64,000 nucleotides of DNA. Source: Actinophytocola xanthii (GTDB taxonomy: Bacteria > Actinomycetota > Actinomycetes > Mycobacteriales > Pseudonocardiaceae). This document shows, one piece after another, positions 39,225-50,216 of the stretch. Made by a program: the position numbers and the translations under genes. Under the pieces are notes generated by a model. The model saw only the letters and a program-made list of their open reading frames with translations. It searched no databases and was not told the origin of the DNA. Numbering within the stretch: the first letter of the stretch is position 1; every line of letters starts with the position of its first letter. The DNA lies in NCBI RefSeq assembly GCF_001921205.1, contig NZ_MSIE01000045.1, positions 43,278 to 107,277 of the forward strand. Reading direction: 5' to 3'.

Positions 39225-39257
39225 GTGGCCCGGCTCCCTGCGGGGGAGCCGGGCCAC
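39225..39257 (-). terminator. Terminator hairpin after the proline-rich membrane protein gene
   Basis: A perfect 14-base stem (GTGGCCCGGCTCCC with its complement) and a 5-base loop sit 25 bases after the stop of the minus-strand gene at 39282 and before the next start. No T tract. Confidence 0.75.
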
Positions 39258-39281
39258 GGTGGTGCCTGACGGTCTAGCCGG

Positions 39282-40766
39282 TCACCGACCCTGGGTGACC
39301 AGCGCGATGACGTCCTCCGGGGTCAGGTCGCTCATCGCGGACAGGCCCAGCTCGGTGTAGGTCCGCAGCGGGCTGACGTACCACTTGCCGTCGAACTCGG
39401 TCACGACGACGCCGGTGTTCTTCAGCATCCCGGTCGCGAGGTGGGTCAGCGCCTGCTGCATCTCCGGGCTCATGCCGGTGCCGCCGATCTCCTTGCCCAC
39501 GTCCTCCGCGCAGAGCGGCTGGTTCTCACCCTGGACCTCGGCCACGTAGCAGTCGCCGTCACGGCGGATCTTGACGGTCTCGCCCTCCACGGTGACCTCG
39601 AGCTCGGCGAGCATGACCTTCTTGCCGCCGCTCTCCGCGTCGGTGACCTCGGTCTCCAGGGTGGAGATCTCCACTCCCGCGGCCGGGGTCGTCCCGCCCA
39701 TCTCCTCCAGCAGCGCCGGGCCCGCGTCGTGCAGTGCGCCCATCTCGTCCGGCGGGAGCAGCTCGATGACCCGCTCGACGTCGGAGTTGATCGAGGCCTG
39801 CACAAACTCCTTGACCGCGCCCTCGGCGTCGTCGGTGCCGTTGTTCGGGATCGACGTCGACGGCCACTTCTTGCCGGCGCTGGTCAGCGCGTAGTCGGCG
39901 ACCGTGTAGAAGAGGCTCGGGTACCACTCGCCGTCGACGTTGACCGTGGCGATCCGGATCGGCTGGCCGGTCTCCTTGACGATGTCGGCGACGTCGACCT
40001 GCTCGTTGGTCGACTCGTTCACGGCCACGCCCTCGGGGAACGCCGCGTCCAGGAACTCCTGGGTGAAGGGCATCTCCCTGAGGTCGGCCCGCACGCCCAC
40101 GGTGCCGCCGATGAGCTTGGTGATGGTCAGGTGGTCGTTGACCTTCTCCGCGCCCTTCTCGTCGTACTTGAGGTTCTTCGCCTCGATCGACGCACCGTGC
40201 AGCTTGTTCGGGTCGGCGTCGTCCTTGTAGACGTTCAGCTCCTTGAGCCGCTGGGTCGACCTGGCGTTGAACTCGACCATCAGCGCGGACTCGGCGGGGG
40301 TCAGGCTCTCCAGCACGCCGAGCACGTCACCCTGGCTCAGGCTGTTGACCAGGTTGGTCGCCGCCTCGGTCGGGTTCGCCTGCCCGGCCTGGTCGTCGCC
40401 GCCCCGGTTCAGGAAGAAGACGGTGCCCGCGACGCCGAGCGCGATGACCAGCACCGTGGCGATCGCCGCGATGACCGGGCCCTTGCGCTTGCGGGGTGCC
40501 TGCGGGCCGCCAGGCCCGTAGCCCGGCTGGCCGTAGGCCTGGTAGGCCGGCTGTACCGGCTGCGGGCCGGTCGGGTGGCCCGGCTGAGGCTGGTAACCAG
40601 CCTGCTGCGGGTAGTCCCCCTGCTGGTAACCGCCCTGCTGTGGGTAACCCTGCTGGGGGTAACCCTGTTGGGGGTAACCCTGCTGGGGCTGGGCGGGGAA
40701 CGGCCCGCTGCCCGGCTGGTTCGGATCGTTCGGCTGCCACGGGCCGCCTGAACCTGGATAGCTCAC
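39282..40766 (-). CDS. Single-pass membrane protein with PQQGY-rich cytoplasmic tail
   Basis: A 494-residue protein. The first 90 residues are a proline/glutamine/glycine/tyrosine tail with five YPQQG-type repeats, also visible as a DNA repeat near 40600-40690. A basic stretch (RKRKG) and one membrane helix follow (VIAAIATVLVIALGVAGTVFF, about 103-123). Outside the membrane are two similar copies of a roughly 150-residue domain related to DUF4878/lipoprotein-like folds (EAATNLVNSLSQGDVLGVL and GAVKEFVQASINSDVERVI). Function unknown; in M. tuberculosis an unrelated small membrane gene occupies this slot before ripA. GTG start with GGAGG. Confidence 0.75.
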   Translation of the reverse strand: MSYPGSGGPWQPNDPNQPGSGPFPAQPQQGYPQQGYPQQGYPQQGGYQQGDYPQQAGYQPQPGHPTGPQPVQPAYQAYGQPGYGPGGPQAPRKRKGPVIAAIATVLVIALGVAGTVFFLNRGGDDQAGQANPTEAATNLVNSLSQGDVLGVLESLTPAESALMVEFNARSTQRLKELNVYKDDADPNKLHGASIEAKNLKYDEKGAEKVNDHLTITKLIGGTVGVRADLREMPFTQEFLDAAFPEGVAVNESTNEQVDVADIVKETGQPIRIATVNVDGEWYPSLFYTVADYALTSAGKKWPSTSIPNNGTDDAEGAVKEFVQASINSDVERVIELLPPDEMGALHDAGPALLEEMGGTTPAAGVEISTLETEVTDAESGGKKVMLAELEVTVEGETVKIRRDGDCYVAEVQGENQPLCAEDVGKEIGGTGMSPEMQQALTHLATGMLKNTGVVVTEFDGKWYVSPLRTYTELGLSAMSDLTPEDVIALVTQGR

Positions 40767-41039
40767 GGTTCCCCTCCTGCGTTCCCGGTCACACCCCTTG
40801 TGTCGACCGGCGAAGACGTCCAAGCACCGGTTACGACGCGCGAGACCGTGGTGCTGGTTCCGCAGATTATCGCCCGGAGCGCAGGGATCGTTGCGCCACC
40901 CGCAGCCCGCCACGCCGTAACTTTCCGTATCTCCCCCAGTGCTCGTTCGGCTGAATGTGGTGGAAGAGGACCCTGTTTCTCCTGTGACAACTGGTACCAA
41001 AGAAAACGCAGTACACAGTGGCGGCGAGAGCGGTGGGTC

Positions 41040-42350
41040 GTGGGCGCAGGCCTGGTGAGCGGTCGGGGACGGCGGTGGGTGGCCACCGTCGCGGCGGTGC
41101 TGCTCGTGCTGGCCCTGGGCGCGGAGCAGGCCGGCGCCGTGCCGCCGCCCCCGCCCAACCCGAGCGACGACGAGCTCGGCACCACCCGGGCCGCCGCCAA
41201 CGCGCGGGCGGCCAGGGTCGGGCGGTTGACCAACCAGGTGGCCCAGGCCGAGGCCCGCCTGATCGCGCTGCAGGCCGACGTCGAGCTCAAGATGGAGGAG
41301 GCCAACAAGGCGTTGGTCGACCTGCGGGCCGCGCAGGACGAGGCGGCCAGAGCCAGGGCCGAGGCCACCGCGGCGAGGACGGCGGCGGACGGCGCCTCCG
41401 CCGAGATCGACGACGCACGCGAGGCACTCGACGAGTTCGCGGCGAGCAGCTACAAGCAGGGCAGCACGGTCGGCTCGCTGTCGGCCTACCTCGGCGCCAC
41501 CTCGCCGCGTGACCTGCTCGACCGCGCCCAGCTGCTCAACATCGTCGGCGACAGCCAGCTCGACGCCCTCGACGACCTCGAGGTGGCGCGCACGGACAAG
41601 GCCAACAAGGACTCGGCGGCACGCGCCGCGCTCGCGCTGGCCGCCGACCGGGAGGCGGCGGCCGGGCGGGCCAAGGTGGCCGCCGACGCCGCGACGGCCA
41701 CCGCCCGGCGCGCCCAGCGGGACCAGGTCGCCCAGACCAGGGTGATCCAGGCGCAGAAGACCCGCGCCGAACGGGAGCTCGCGGCCGCTCGCGCCCAGGT
41801 CAGCGGCCTGGAGAGCCAGCGGCAGCGCTACCGGGACTGGCTCGCCGCCAAGCAGCGCGAGGACGCGGCCAACGCCGCGAGCGCCGCCTCCGGTGGAGGT
41901 GGCGGCGGCTCGGCCGCCGTCTCGGTGCGCGGCGGGGTGCGCACGGTGATCTCCCGCGCGCTGTCCCAGCTCGGCGTGCAGTACGCCTGGGGCGGCGGCA
42001 ACGCCTTCGGCCCCACCCGCGGGATCCGGGACGGCGGTGTCGCGGACCTCTACGGCGACTACGCGAAGGTCGGCTTCGACTGCTCCGGCCTGATGATCTA
42101 CGCCTTCGCCGGCGCCGGCTTCCACCTCCCGCACTACAGCGGCTACCAGGCGCAGGCGGGGCCGCGGTACCCGCTGAGCCAGCGCCGCCCCGGCGACATG
42201 CTGTTCTGGGCGACCGGCGGGCGCATCCACCATGTGGCGCTCTACCTCGGCGACGGCCAGATGGTCGAGGCCCCGTACTCCGGTTCGCGGGTCAGGGTCG
42301 CCCCCGTCCGCTACGGCGGCATCGTCCCCTACGTGACCCGCCTGCTCTGA
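41040..42350 (+). CDS. Secreted NlpC/P60 peptidoglycan endopeptidase, RipA-like
   Basis: A 436-residue exported hydrolase. A Sec signal (ATVAAVLLVLALGAEQAGA) is followed by a long coiled coil (about 45-270) with Ala/Glu/Arg periodicity, a Gly/Ser hinge, and an NlpC/P60 domain from about 300. Cys348 in GFDCSGLM is the nucleophile and His397 in RIHHVALYLGDG the base. It cleaves the D-gamma-glutamyl-diaminopimelate bond at division sites by family knowledge. Gene order (ripA, moxR, DUF58, VWA, fabG, inhA, hemH) supports the RipA assignment. GTG 41055 is an alternative start; neither has a strong ribosome site. Confidence 0.88.
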   Translation: MGAGLVSGRGRRWVATVAAVLLVLALGAEQAGAVPPPPPNPSDDELGTTRAAANARAARVGRLTNQVAQAEARLIALQADVELKMEEANKALVDLRAAQDEAARARAEATAARTAADGASAEIDDAREALDEFAASSYKQGSTVGSLSAYLGATSPRDLLDRAQLLNIVGDSQLDALDDLEVARTDKANKDSAARAALALAADREAAAGRAKVAADAATATARRAQRDQVAQTRVIQAQKTRAERELAAARAQVSGLESQRQRYRDWLAAKQREDAANAASAASGGGGGGSAAVSVRGGVRTVISRALSQLGVQYAWGGGNAFGPTRGIRDGGVADLYGDYAKVGFDCSGLMIYAFAGAGFHLPHYSGYQAQAGPRYPLSQRRPGDMLFWATGGRIHHVALYLGDGQMVEAPYSGSRVRVAPVRYGGIVPYVTRLL

Positions 42351-42480
42351 GGGCCGCTCCCGAACGGGTGAGCCGGAGCATGTGGACGGTCGGCGCCGGG
42401 GCGAGCTTCACATCCGTCACACCGATTGTCGGGTTGCCTTGACTCGTGGGAGAAGTGACGCTTCACGAGGAGGTTGGTCT

Positions 42481-43545
42481 GTGACCGAGCCGGCGGAGTC
42501 GGTGAACGGGAACGAGCCCAGTACGCCCGCACGCGACGCCCAGCTGCTCGAGCGCACCGTGTTCGAGGTCAAGCGGGTCATCGTCGGCCAGGACCGGCTC
42601 GTCGAGCGGATGCTGGTCGGCCTGCTCTCCAGGGGGCACCTGCTCCTGGAGGGCGTGCCCGGCGTGGCCAAGACCCTCGCCGTCGAGACCTTCGCCAGGG
42701 TCGTCGGCGGGTCGTTCACCCGCGTGCAGTTCACCCCCGACCTCGTCCCCGCCGACATCCTCGGCACCCGGATCTACCGGCAGGGCAGCGAGAAGTTCGA
42801 CGTCGAGCTGGGGCCGGTGGTGGCCAACTTCGTCCTCGCCGACGAGATCAACCGGGCCCCGGCCAAGGTCCAGTCGGCCATGCTCGAGGTGATGGCCGAG
42901 CGCCACGTCTCGATCGGCGGCCAGACCTTCCCGATGCCCGACCCGTTCCTCGTGCTGGCCACCCAGAACCCCATCGAGAACGAGGGCGTCTACCCGCTGC
43001 CCGAGGCGCAGCGCGACCGCTTCCTGTTCAAGATCGTCGTCGACTACCCGACGGCGGAGGAGGAGCGGGAGATCGTCTACCGGATGGGTGTGGCCCCTCC
43101 CGTGCCCCAGCAGGTGCTCACTCCGGCGGAGCTGGTCCGCCTCCAGGACGTCGCCTCCCGGGTCTTCGTCCACCACGCGCTCGTCGACTACACCGTGCGG
43201 GTGGTGCTCGCCACCCGCACGCCGCTGGAGCACGGGCTGGGCGACGTCGCGGGTTGGGTCGCCTACGGCGCCTCGCCGCGGGCGAGCCTGGGCATCGTGG
43301 CCTCCGCCCGTGCCCTCGCGCTGATCCGCGGCCGCGACTACGTGCTGCCCCAGGACGTGGTGGACGTGGTCCCCGACGTGCTGCGCCACCGCCTCGTGCT
43401 CTCCTACGACGCGCTCGCCGACGGCGTGCCGCTCGACCACATCGTCTCCCGCGTGTTGCAGACCGTGCCGCTGCCGCAGGTCACCGCCCGGCCCCAGTCG
43501 GGTGGTGTGCAGCCGCCGCCGGTCGGAGTGGCCGGCATGTCGTGA
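42481..43545 (+). CDS. moxR: MoxR-family AAA+ ATPase
   Basis: A 354-residue MoxR ATPase. Walker A is [10 protein letters not shown], Walker B LADEINRA, sensor 1 ATQNPIE, with the [10 protein letters not shown] arginine finger segment. MoxR proteins act as chaperones that assemble VWA or metal-containing complexes. The GTG is preceded by GAGGAGG. Its stop overlaps the start of the DUF58 gene (GTGA), and the DUF58 stop overlaps the VWA gene, so the three are translated as one unit. In mycobacteria the equivalent is MoxR1 next to RipA. Confidence 0.93.
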   Translation: MTEPAESVNGNEPSTPARDAQLLERTVFEVKRVIVGQDRLVERMLVGLLSRGHLLLEGVPGVAKTLAVETFARVVGGSFTRVQFTPDLVPADILGTRIYRQGSEKFDVELGPVVANFVLADEINRAPAKVQSAMLEVMAERHVSIGGQTFPMPDPFLVLATQNPIENEGVYPLPEAQRDRFLFKIVVDYPTAEEEREIVYRMGVAPPVPQQVLTPAELVRLQDVASRVFVHHALVDYTVRVVLATRTPLEHGLGDVAGWVAYGASPRASLGIVASARALALIRGRDYVLPQDVVDVVPDVLRHRLVLSYDALADGVPLDHIVSRVLQTVPLPQVTARPQSGGVQPPPVGVAGMS

Positions 43546-44495
43546 GGGACAAGCAGCAGGGCACAGCCGAGCGCCCTGGCTGGGCGCCGCCGATCATGCA
43601 GGGCGACCGGATGGAGCACGGCCTGCGGCTGCTCGAGCTCGACGTGCGCCGCCGGCTGGACGGGCTGCTCCAGGGCAACCACCTCGGTCTGGTACCCGGC
43701 CCCGGCACCGAGCCCGGCGAGGCCAGGACCTACCAGCCCGGCGACGACGTGCGCCGGATGGACTGGGCGGTGACCGCGCGGACGACCGTGCCGCACATCC
43801 GCGAGACCGTCGCCGACCGCGAGCTGGAGACCTGGGTCGTCGTCGACCTGTCCGGCAGCCTGTTCTTCGGCACCGCCGCCTGCGAGAAGCGGGACCTCGC
43901 GATCGCGGCGACCGCCGCCGTCGCCCACCTCACCGGGGGCGGCGGGAACCGGATCGGCGCGATCATCGCCACCGGGGAGCGGACGGTCCGGGTCCCGGCC
44001 CGGGGCGGGCTCGCCCATGCCCGCGGCCTGGTCCGCAAGATCGCCGAGACCCCCCGCGCGCCCGAGGGGGTGCGGGGCGACCTGGCCGACGCCATCGAGC
44101 AGCTGCGCCGCCCGCCGCGCCGGCGGGGGCTGGCCGTGGTGGTCTCGGACTTCCTCGGCGACCTCGCCTGGCAGCGGCCGCTGCGCGCGTTGTCGGCCCG
44201 GCACGACCTGATCGCCGTCGAGGTGCTCGACCCCCGCGACGTCGATCTCCCCGACATCGGCACGGTGGTCCTGGCCGATCCCGAGTCCGGGCGCCAGCGG
44301 GAGGTGCACGCCTCGCCGCTGCTGCGCCGGGAGTTCGCCGCGGCGGCCGCCGAGCACCGGGCCAAGGTCGCGGCGGCGGTGCGCCGGAGCGGGGGAGGGC
44401 ACCTGGTCCTGCGTACCGACTCCGACTGGATCGCCGACACGGTCCGGTTCGTCGTCGCCAGGAAGCGTCGATGGTCCGGGGGAGGGGTGGCCTGA
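43542..44495 (+). CDS. DUF58 domain protein (VWA-related)
   Basis: A 317-residue protein with the DUF58 signature [26 protein letters not shown] and a VWA-like fold ([14 protein letters not shown] near residue 100). It lacks clear membrane helices. It partners with MoxR in many bacteria. The GTG start overlaps the moxR stop. Some sequence retains the MIDAS-like DxSxS as VDLSGS, so metal binding is plausible. Role: probably client selection or cell-envelope protein assembly, inferred from context. Confidence 0.88.
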   Translation: MRDKQQGTAERPGWAPPIMQGDRMEHGLRLLELDVRRRLDGLLQGNHLGLVPGPGTEPGEARTYQPGDDVRRMDWAVTARTTVPHIRETVADRELETWVVVDLSGSLFFGTAACEKRDLAIAATAAVAHLTGGGGNRIGAIIATGERTVRVPARGGLAHARGLVRKIAETPRAPEGVRGDLADAIEQLRRPPRRRGLAVVVSDFLGDLAWQRPLRALSARHDLIAVEVLDPRDVDLPDIGTVVLADPESGRQREVHASPLLRREFAAAAAEHRAKVAAAVRRSGGGHLVLRTDSDWIADTVRFVVARKRRWSGGGVA

Positions 44496-45487
44496 TGTTC
44501 GACCTGACCTTTCACGACTTCGCCGCACCGTGGTGGTTCCTGCTGCTGGTCGTCGTCGCGGCGATCGTGGCCGGCTACGTGGTCGTGCAGCGGATGCGCC
44601 ACCGGCGCACGATGCGCTTCACCAACCTGGAGCTGCTGGAGCGGGTGGTGCCCAAGCGGCAGGGCTGGATCCGGCACGTCCCGGCGGTCGTACTGGTGAT
44701 CGCGTTGATGCTGCTGACGACGGCGATGGCCGGGCCGACCGCCGAGCAGCGGGTGCCCCGCAACCGGGCCACGGTGATGCTGGTCATCGACGTGTCGCTG
44801 TCGATGGAGGCGACCGACGTCAAGCCGACCCGGCTGCGGGCGGCCCAGGACGCCGCCAAGGACTTCGTCACCGGCCTCACCCCCGGGATCAACCTCGGCC
44901 TGATCGCGTTCGCCGGTACCGCGACCGTGCTGGTCTCGCCGACGACCGACCGCGACAGCGTGGCGAACGCGATCAACAACCTTCGTCTGGCCGAGTCCAC
45001 CGCGACCGGTGAGGCGATCTTCGCCGCATTGCAGGCCATCGACGGGTTCGCCCAGGTGATCAGCGGGGTGGAGGGCGCGCCGCCGGCCCGGATCGTGCTG
45101 ATGACCGATGGCAAGCAGACGATCCCGACCGACGACGGCAACGCCCCGCGCGGGGCGTTCACGGCGGCCAGGGCGGCCGCCGAGGCCGAGGTCCCGGTGT
45201 CCACGATCTCGTTCGGCACCGAGAACGGCCAGGTGACCATCGACGGCAAGACCCAGCCGGTGCCGGTCGACGACGCCTCCATGCGGGAGATCGCGCGGCT
45301 GTCCGGGGGCGAGTTCTACCGGGCGGCCACCGCCGACCAGCTGCACAGGGTGTACGACACGCTCGGTGAGCAGATCGGGTATGAAACCAAAGACGCCGAC
45401 GCAAGCAGACCCTGGCTGATGCTCGGGACGCTGGCAGCGCTGGCGGCCGCCGGGAGCGCCCTGCTGATCGGCCAACGCCTCCCCTGA
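44495..45487 (+). CDS. VWA-domain membrane protein (Rv1481 type)
   Basis: A 330-residue protein. Two N-terminal membrane helices ([19 protein letters not shown], then [18 protein letters not shown]), a VWA domain from about 90 with the MIDAS motif [12 protein letters not shown] and the second acidic loop MTDGKQT, and a C-terminal helix ([19 protein letters not shown]). It is the third member of the moxR-DUF58-VWA operon and overlaps DUF58 as TGATG. The VWA domain faces outside or cytoplasm depending on helix orientation; BatA-like proteins present it to the periplasmic side. Confidence 0.88.
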   Translation: MFDLTFHDFAAPWWFLLLVVVAAIVAGYVVVQRMRHRRTMRFTNLELLERVVPKRQGWIRHVPAVVLVIALMLLTTAMAGPTAEQRVPRNRATVMLVIDVSLSMEATDVKPTRLRAAQDAAKDFVTGLTPGINLGLIAFAGTATVLVSPTTDRDSVANAINNLRLAESTATGEAIFAALQAIDGFAQVISGVEGAPPARIVLMTDGKQTIPTDDGNAPRGAFTAARAAAEAEVPVSTISFGTENGQVTIDGKTQPVPVDDASMREIARLSGGEFYRAATADQLHRVYDTLGEQIGYETKDADASRPWLMLGTLAALAAAGSALLIGQRLP

Positions 45488-45579
45488 GGGTCCCCCGACT
45501 GCCTGTCGTCCGCATACGTCCTGGTCCCGCCGCTGTGAGAGCTGGACGCAACCTAAACGACCCCACCAGCGCGCCAACG

Positions 45580-46328
<749 letters not shown>

Positions 46329-46380
46329 GCGAACCTGACAGGATGGGCGGCGCATCGCCAGGCACACAGGAGGGACGCAC

Positions 46381-47148
46381 GTGACCGGTCTGCTCGAGGG
46401 CAAACGCCTGCTCATCACCGGGGTGATCACCGACGCCTCCATCGCGTTCCACGCGGCGAAGGTCGCCCAGGAACAGGGGGCGACCGTCGTGCTCACCGGC
46501 TTCGGCCGGCTGAGCCTGGTGGAGCGCATCGCCAACCGGCTGCCCCAGCCCGCTCCGGTCATCGAGCTGGACGTGCAGAACAACGAGCAGCTCGACTCGC
46601 TCGCCGACCGCGTCCGCGAGCACGTCGACGGCCTCGACGGCGTGCTGCACGCGATCGGGTTCGCCCCGCAGAGCTGCCTCGGCGCGCCGTTCCTCGACGC
46701 GCCCCGCGAGGACGTCTCGGTGGCGGTCGAGGTGTCGGCTTACTCGTTCAAGTCGCTAACGGTGGCCGCGCTGCCGCTGCTCTCCTCCGGTGCCTCGGTC
46801 GTCGGCATGGACTTCGACGCCCGGGTGGCCTGGCCGGCCTACAACTGGATGGGAGTGGCGAAGGCGGCGCTGGAGTCGGTGAACCGGTACCTCGCGCGGG
46901 AGCTCGGCCCGCGGGGGATCCGGGTGAACCTGGTCTCGGCCGGACCGGTCAAGACGATGGCCGCCAAGTCCATCCCCGGCTTCGGTGAGCTGGAGGGCGG
47001 CTGGGACGAGCGCGCTCCGCTGGGCTGGAACGCCGAGGACGCCACGCCGGTCGCCAGGTCGATCTGTGCCGTGCTGTCCGACTGGCTGCCCGCCACGACC
47101 GGATCCATGATCATGGTCGACGGCGGCGTACACGCGTTGGGGCTCTAG
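46381..47148 (+). CDS. inhA: Enoyl-ACP reductase, InhA type
   Basis: A 255-residue NADH-dependent reductase closing each round of fatty acid elongation. [20 protein letters not shown] is the cofactor site, Tyr154 and Lys161 ([10 protein letters not shown]) the catalytic pair, and [12 protein letters not shown] the ending. Relative to M. tuberculosis InhA two things stand out: the residue at the Ser94 position is Ala91 (HAIGF), and the substrate loop between VKTMA and GGWDERAP is about 10 residues shorter. Mycolic-acid-length substrates are therefore unlikely. GTG start. The stop overlaps the hemH start. Confidence 0.93.
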   Translation: MTGLLEGKRLLITGVITDASIAFHAAKVAQEQGATVVLTGFGRLSLVERIANRLPQPAPVIELDVQNNEQLDSLADRVREHVDGLDGVLHAIGFAPQSCLGAPFLDAPREDVSVAVEVSAYSFKSLTVAALPLLSSGASVVGMDFDARVAWPAYNWMGVAKAALESVNRYLARELGPRGIRVNLVSAGPVKTMAAKSIPGFGELEGGWDERAPLGWNAEDATPVARSICAVLSDWLPATTGSMIMVDGGVHALGL

Positions 47149-48176
47149 TGGACGCCCTGCTCTGGTTGTCCTTCGGCGGGCCGGAGAGCCCCGAGGACGT
47201 ACGTCCGTTCCTGGAGAACGTGACCCGCGGCCGGGGTGTCCCGCCCGAACGGCTGGACGAGGTCGAGCACCACTACCAGTCCTTCGGCGGGGTGTCGCCG
47301 ATCAACCGCCTCAACCGGGCGGCCATCCAGGCCACCGAGGACGCGCTGGGGCGGCAGGGCATCGACCTGCCGGTGTACTTCGGCAACCGCAACTGGCACC
47401 CGATGGTCGAGGACACGCTGGCGCAGATGGCGGCCGACGGGGTGCGCCGGGCGCTGGTGTTTCCCACCAGCGCCTACGGCGGCTACTCGGCCTGCCGGCA
47501 GTACGACGAGGACATCGAGCGCGCGCGGGCGGCTGTCGGCGACGGGGCGCCGGACCTGGTGAAGCTGCGGCATTTCTTCGACCACCCGTTGTTCGTCGGC
47601 GCGTTCGCCGACGCGGTGCGCGCCGCCGCGCGCGACCTCGCGGACTACCGGCTGGTGTTCACCGCCCACTCGGTGCCGGTCTCGGCCGATCTCGCCTCCG
47701 GGCCGCCCGCGGAGGGCGGGGGGCGCTACTCCGGCCAGGTTGCCGAGGCGTCCCGGCTGGTCGCCGAGTCGGTGGGGGTGCGGGAGTACGACGTGGTCTG
47801 GCAGTCCCGGTCGGGCCCGCCCCAGGTGCCCTGGCTCGAGCCGGACATCGTCGACCACCTCGACATCCTCGCCGGCAAGGGTGTGCCGGCCGTCGTGGTG
47901 TGCCCGGTGGGCTTCGTCAGCGACCACCTCGAGGTGGTCTGGGACCTGGACACCGAGGCCGCCGAGCGGGCGGCGAAGCTGGGCATGGGCTTCGCCCGGG
48001 CCGCCTGCCCCAGCGGCGACCCGCGGTTCGCCGACCTGGTCGTCGAGCTGGTCTCCGAGCACCTGTCCGGCGTGCCGGCCCGCAGGCTCTCCGACTTCCC
48101 CGCCGCCGGCTGCACCGTCAACGGCGCCCCCTGCGCCACCCTCTGCTGCGAACCGGCCCGTCAGCGCCCCAGGTAG
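47148..48176 (+). CDS. hemH: Ferrochelatase (coproporphyrin type)
   Basis: A 342-residue enzyme inserting iron into a porphyrin, in actinobacteria coproporphyrin III. Start [24 protein letters not shown] and the metal-site His (AHSVP near residue 180) are typical. A C-terminal cysteine cluster ([16 protein letters not shown]) plus a Cys in GGYSACRQY are the residues that hold the [2Fe-2S] cluster of actinobacterial ferrochelatases. Its GTG overlaps the inhA stop by one base, so it belongs to the fabG-inhA operon, as in M. tuberculosis. Confidence 0.92.
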   Translation: MDALLWLSFGGPESPEDVRPFLENVTRGRGVPPERLDEVEHHYQSFGGVSPINRLNRAAIQATEDALGRQGIDLPVYFGNRNWHPMVEDTLAQMAADGVRRALVFPTSAYGGYSACRQYDEDIERARAAVGDGAPDLVKLRHFFDHPLFVGAFADAVRAAARDLADYRLVFTAHSVPVSADLASGPPAEGGGRYSGQVAEASRLVAESVGVREYDVVWQSRSGPPQVPWLEPDIVDHLDILAGKGVPAVVVCPVGFVSDHLEVVWDLDTEAAERAAKLGMGFARAACPSGDPRFADLVVELVSEHLSGVPARRLSDFPAAGCTVNGAPCATLCCEPARQRPR

Positions 48177-48733
48177 GCCTCGCCGCGCGGGGACAGCCGG
48201 TACCCGACCTCGAGGCTCAGCGTCAGGCCGAGGTTCTTGAGCTTGCGGACGTCGGCCTTGAACGGCAGGGTCTCGCGGCCGAGCTCCTCGGCGAGGTCGG
48301 CCGCGCGCACGGCCGGGCGGCGCGCGACGATCTCCAGGGTCTGCCGGGTCCAGGGCGCGGCGGCGGCCCGGTCCAGCCGGTCCAGCCGCCGGGTGATCTC
48401 CTCGACCTCGGCCACGGACAGGTCGGCGGCCGAGGCCAGCTCCTCGCGCGGGTCGGGCTGGTCACAGGGATGCAGGCGCAGCAGGTAGACCGGGTCCTCG
48501 GCCGACCCGTGCAGGTCCGCGACGGCCTCCGCCACCGACGGGTACCCGGCGGCCCGAGCGTCGGCGAGGGTGATCTCGGCCGGTGCCACCACCTCGACCG
48601 AGTCGACCACGATCCGCCCGGCAGAGGTCCGGTAGACGTTGCCCGCGCTGACCTGCCGGCGGCGCCACCGCCGGAACATCACGGTGATCGGGCCGTCGCG
48701 GATGCCCTGCCGCACCCGCTTCTCGATCAGCAC
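48161..48733 (-). CDS. ASCH-like domain protein
   Basis: A 190-residue protein. The N-terminal 75 residues ([23 protein letters not shown], then [13 protein letters not shown]) look like an ASCH/PUA-fold RNA-binding domain. The C-terminal half is a winged-helix-like segment ([30 protein letters not shown]) with a basic patch. It is proposed to bind nucleic acid. The start is the GTG at 48733. It overlaps the 3' end of hemH by 16 bases convergently and follows another hypothetical gene by 36 bases. Confidence 0.7.
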   Translation of the reverse strand: MLIEKRVRQGIRDGPITVMFRRWRRRQVSAGNVYRTSAGRIVVDSVEVVAPAEITLADARAAGYPSVAEAVADLHGSAEDPVYLLRLHPCDQPDPREELASAADLSVAEVEEITRRLDRLDRAAAAPWTRQTLEIVARRPAVRAADLAEELGRETLPFKADVRKLKNLGLTLSLEVGYRLSPRGEAYLGR

Positions 48734-48735
48734 GG

Positions 48736-48780
48736 TGGCTCGGACACGTCTGGCTCGGACCCGTCTGGCTCAGACGCGCC
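48736..48780 (-). repeat. Three-copy 15-bp tandem repeat
   Basis: TGGCTCGGACACGTC and two variants stand head to tail between the ASCH-like gene and the 3' end of the next gene. The third copy encodes the last codons of that gene. Confidence 0.8.
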
Positions 48781-49567
48781 CGGCGTGGTCGGCGAGTGCG
48801 CGAACCGCGTCCGCCACGGCGGCGCACCTGGCCGTCCGCACGGCGTGGAACAGCGGGCGCAGTGCCTCGGCCCGCTTGTGCGCGGCCGAGGCGGACAGCG
48901 CGCCGCCCGGCTCGTCCTCCATCGCCAGCTCCAGGATCGCCGCGACCTCTGCGGCGCGCTGCAACACCCGCAGTGCCCGCTGCGGCATCCCGGCCGGCCA
49001 GCTGCTCTTGGTCCGCTCGGCGATCCTGGCCTGCAGTTCCTCGCGCACGCCGGCCCGCTTCTTGGCCACGCCGAGCTCGATCAGGATGCCGGCGGCGACC
49101 CGCATGGCGCCGGTCAGCTCGTGCTCGGCCTCGCCGAGCGGCACGGTCACCGGCGGGATGGGCTGCGGCACCTCGAACACGGTCCAGCGCAGGATCCCGC
49201 TGTCGGTCCGCCCGACGTGCTCGGGCACGATGCCGAGCCCGTCGAACACGACGGCCTCGCCCGCTTTCAGCGCCTCGGTGCCGAACTGGCTCGGCCCGCC
49301 GAGGCCGCGCACGTCACCGGGAACCGGCATCACGAGCTGCGCACCGTTGACGCCGGCCCGTCGCAGTGCCGCCAGCAGGGTGGCGTGGCCGGTGCCGGCC
49401 TCGCCGCGTTCGGGAATCTCGAGCGAGGTCGCCAGCCGCTCGTCCGCGGCGACCACCTCGTGCGCCTCGGCCCAGTCCCGCAGGGCGTCGAGCACATCGT
49501 CGGCGGCAGCGGCGCCGCTCAACCACGCCGAGGACCACACCGCCATTGTCGCGCTGGGGGATGACAC
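48770..49567 (-). CDS. Conserved hypothetical protein (possibly Rv1486c type)
   Basis: A 265-residue soluble protein starting with GTG (MAVWSSAWLSGAAAADDVLDAL follows a few residues in). No catalytic motif is evident; the sequence is Ala/Leu/Glu-rich with segments such as LRWTVFEVPQP and TGAMRVAAGILIELGV. Its place on the opposite strand beside hemH matches the position of Rv1486c in M. tuberculosis, but this is a positional inference. ATG 49546 is an alternative start. Confidence 0.65.
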   Translation of the reverse strand: MSSPSATMAVWSSAWLSGAAAADDVLDALRDWAEAHEVVAADERLATSLEIPERGEAGTGHATLLAALRRAGVNGAQLVMPVPGDVRGLGGPSQFGTEALKAGEAVVFDGLGIVPEHVGRTDSGILRWTVFEVPQPIPPVTVPLGEAEHELTGAMRVAAGILIELGVAKKRAGVREELQARIAERTKSSWPAGMPQRALRVLQRAAEVAAILELAMEDEPGGALSASAAHKRAEALRPLFHAVRTARCAAVADAVRALADHAGRV

Positions 49568-49618
49568 GGGCAGAAGATTACGCGACCACGGACGCCACCC
49601 GCTCTCCGGTGGGGTGAT

Positions 49619-50113
49619 CTACCTCCGGTTCTCCGGCCCCAGCTGACGGCCGAGCAGCTCCCGGAACCGGTCCAGCTCGGCGGCCTCGCCGAAGGCGCGC
49701 AGCGGCACCGGGAACAGCGCGCTCGACCCGCCGGTGCGCAGCACGAAGCAGCGGCGGGTCTCCAGCCACCCGGACAGCGTCGCCCAGCGCAGGTCGCTGA
49801 AGGCCGTCCCGTCGACGGTCATCATCCGCAGCGATTGCTCGTCGGCGGTCGCGGTGACGGTCGCCGAGGCGACCGGGTTGCGGTGGAACGAGGAGTACAC
49901 CCCGAGCAGCGGCATCGCCGCGATGACCGCCGCGCAGATCAGGCCGAAGATCGCGGGCACCGGCTCGCCGAGCACCAGCAGCACGACCCCGAACGCGGCG
50001 AGCACCACCGCGAACCACGGCGACCAGCGGTACAGCGGGGTCACCGCGCGCAGCGCGTCGCTCCAGTCCGCCGCCCGCGGGTCCCACCGCAGCTCGAGCC
50101 GCTCCTCGACCAT
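49619..50113 (-). CDS. Two-helix membrane protein, YcxB/PH-like domain
   Basis: A 164-residue protein. A short N-terminal strand region is followed by two adjacent membrane helices (FAVVLAAFGVVLLVL, AIFGLICAAVIAAMPLLG), then a PH-like soluble domain (VTATADEQSLRMMTVDGTAFSD, WATLSGWLETRRCFVLRTG). This is the YcxB-like arrangement. ATG 50113 with upstream GAGGAG was chosen over the longer Arg-rich open frame. Function unknown. It is divergent from the MoxR-type ATPase gene. Confidence 0.7.
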   Translation of the reverse strand: MVEERLELRWDPRAADWSDALRAVTPLYRWSPWFAVVLAAFGVVLLVLGEPVPAIFGLICAAVIAAMPLLGVYSSFHRNPVASATVTATADEQSLRMMTVDGTAFSDLRWATLSGWLETRRCFVLRTGGSSALFPVPLRAFGEAAELDRFRELLGRQLGPENRR

Positions 50114-50216
50114 CCCCACCCCGCTCCTCGTCCCCACCAGTCGCCGCGTGCCGACCCTACGGCCCTGGAGCCGCTCCACGTCGACCGCCGGTCAGATCTT
50201 GCGTAGCGTCGAGAAG

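Noticed and set aside
40767..41039. A c-di-AMP (ydaO-type) riboswitch was looked for upstream of the RipA-like gene
   Set aside because: The conserved GGGGAACC/CGAATC-type core elements of that class are not present, and I see no other known leader RNA there.
40800..41039. N-terminal extension of the RipA-like frame by 80 codons
   Set aside because: The extension is not protein-like, and the signal peptide starts only after 41040.
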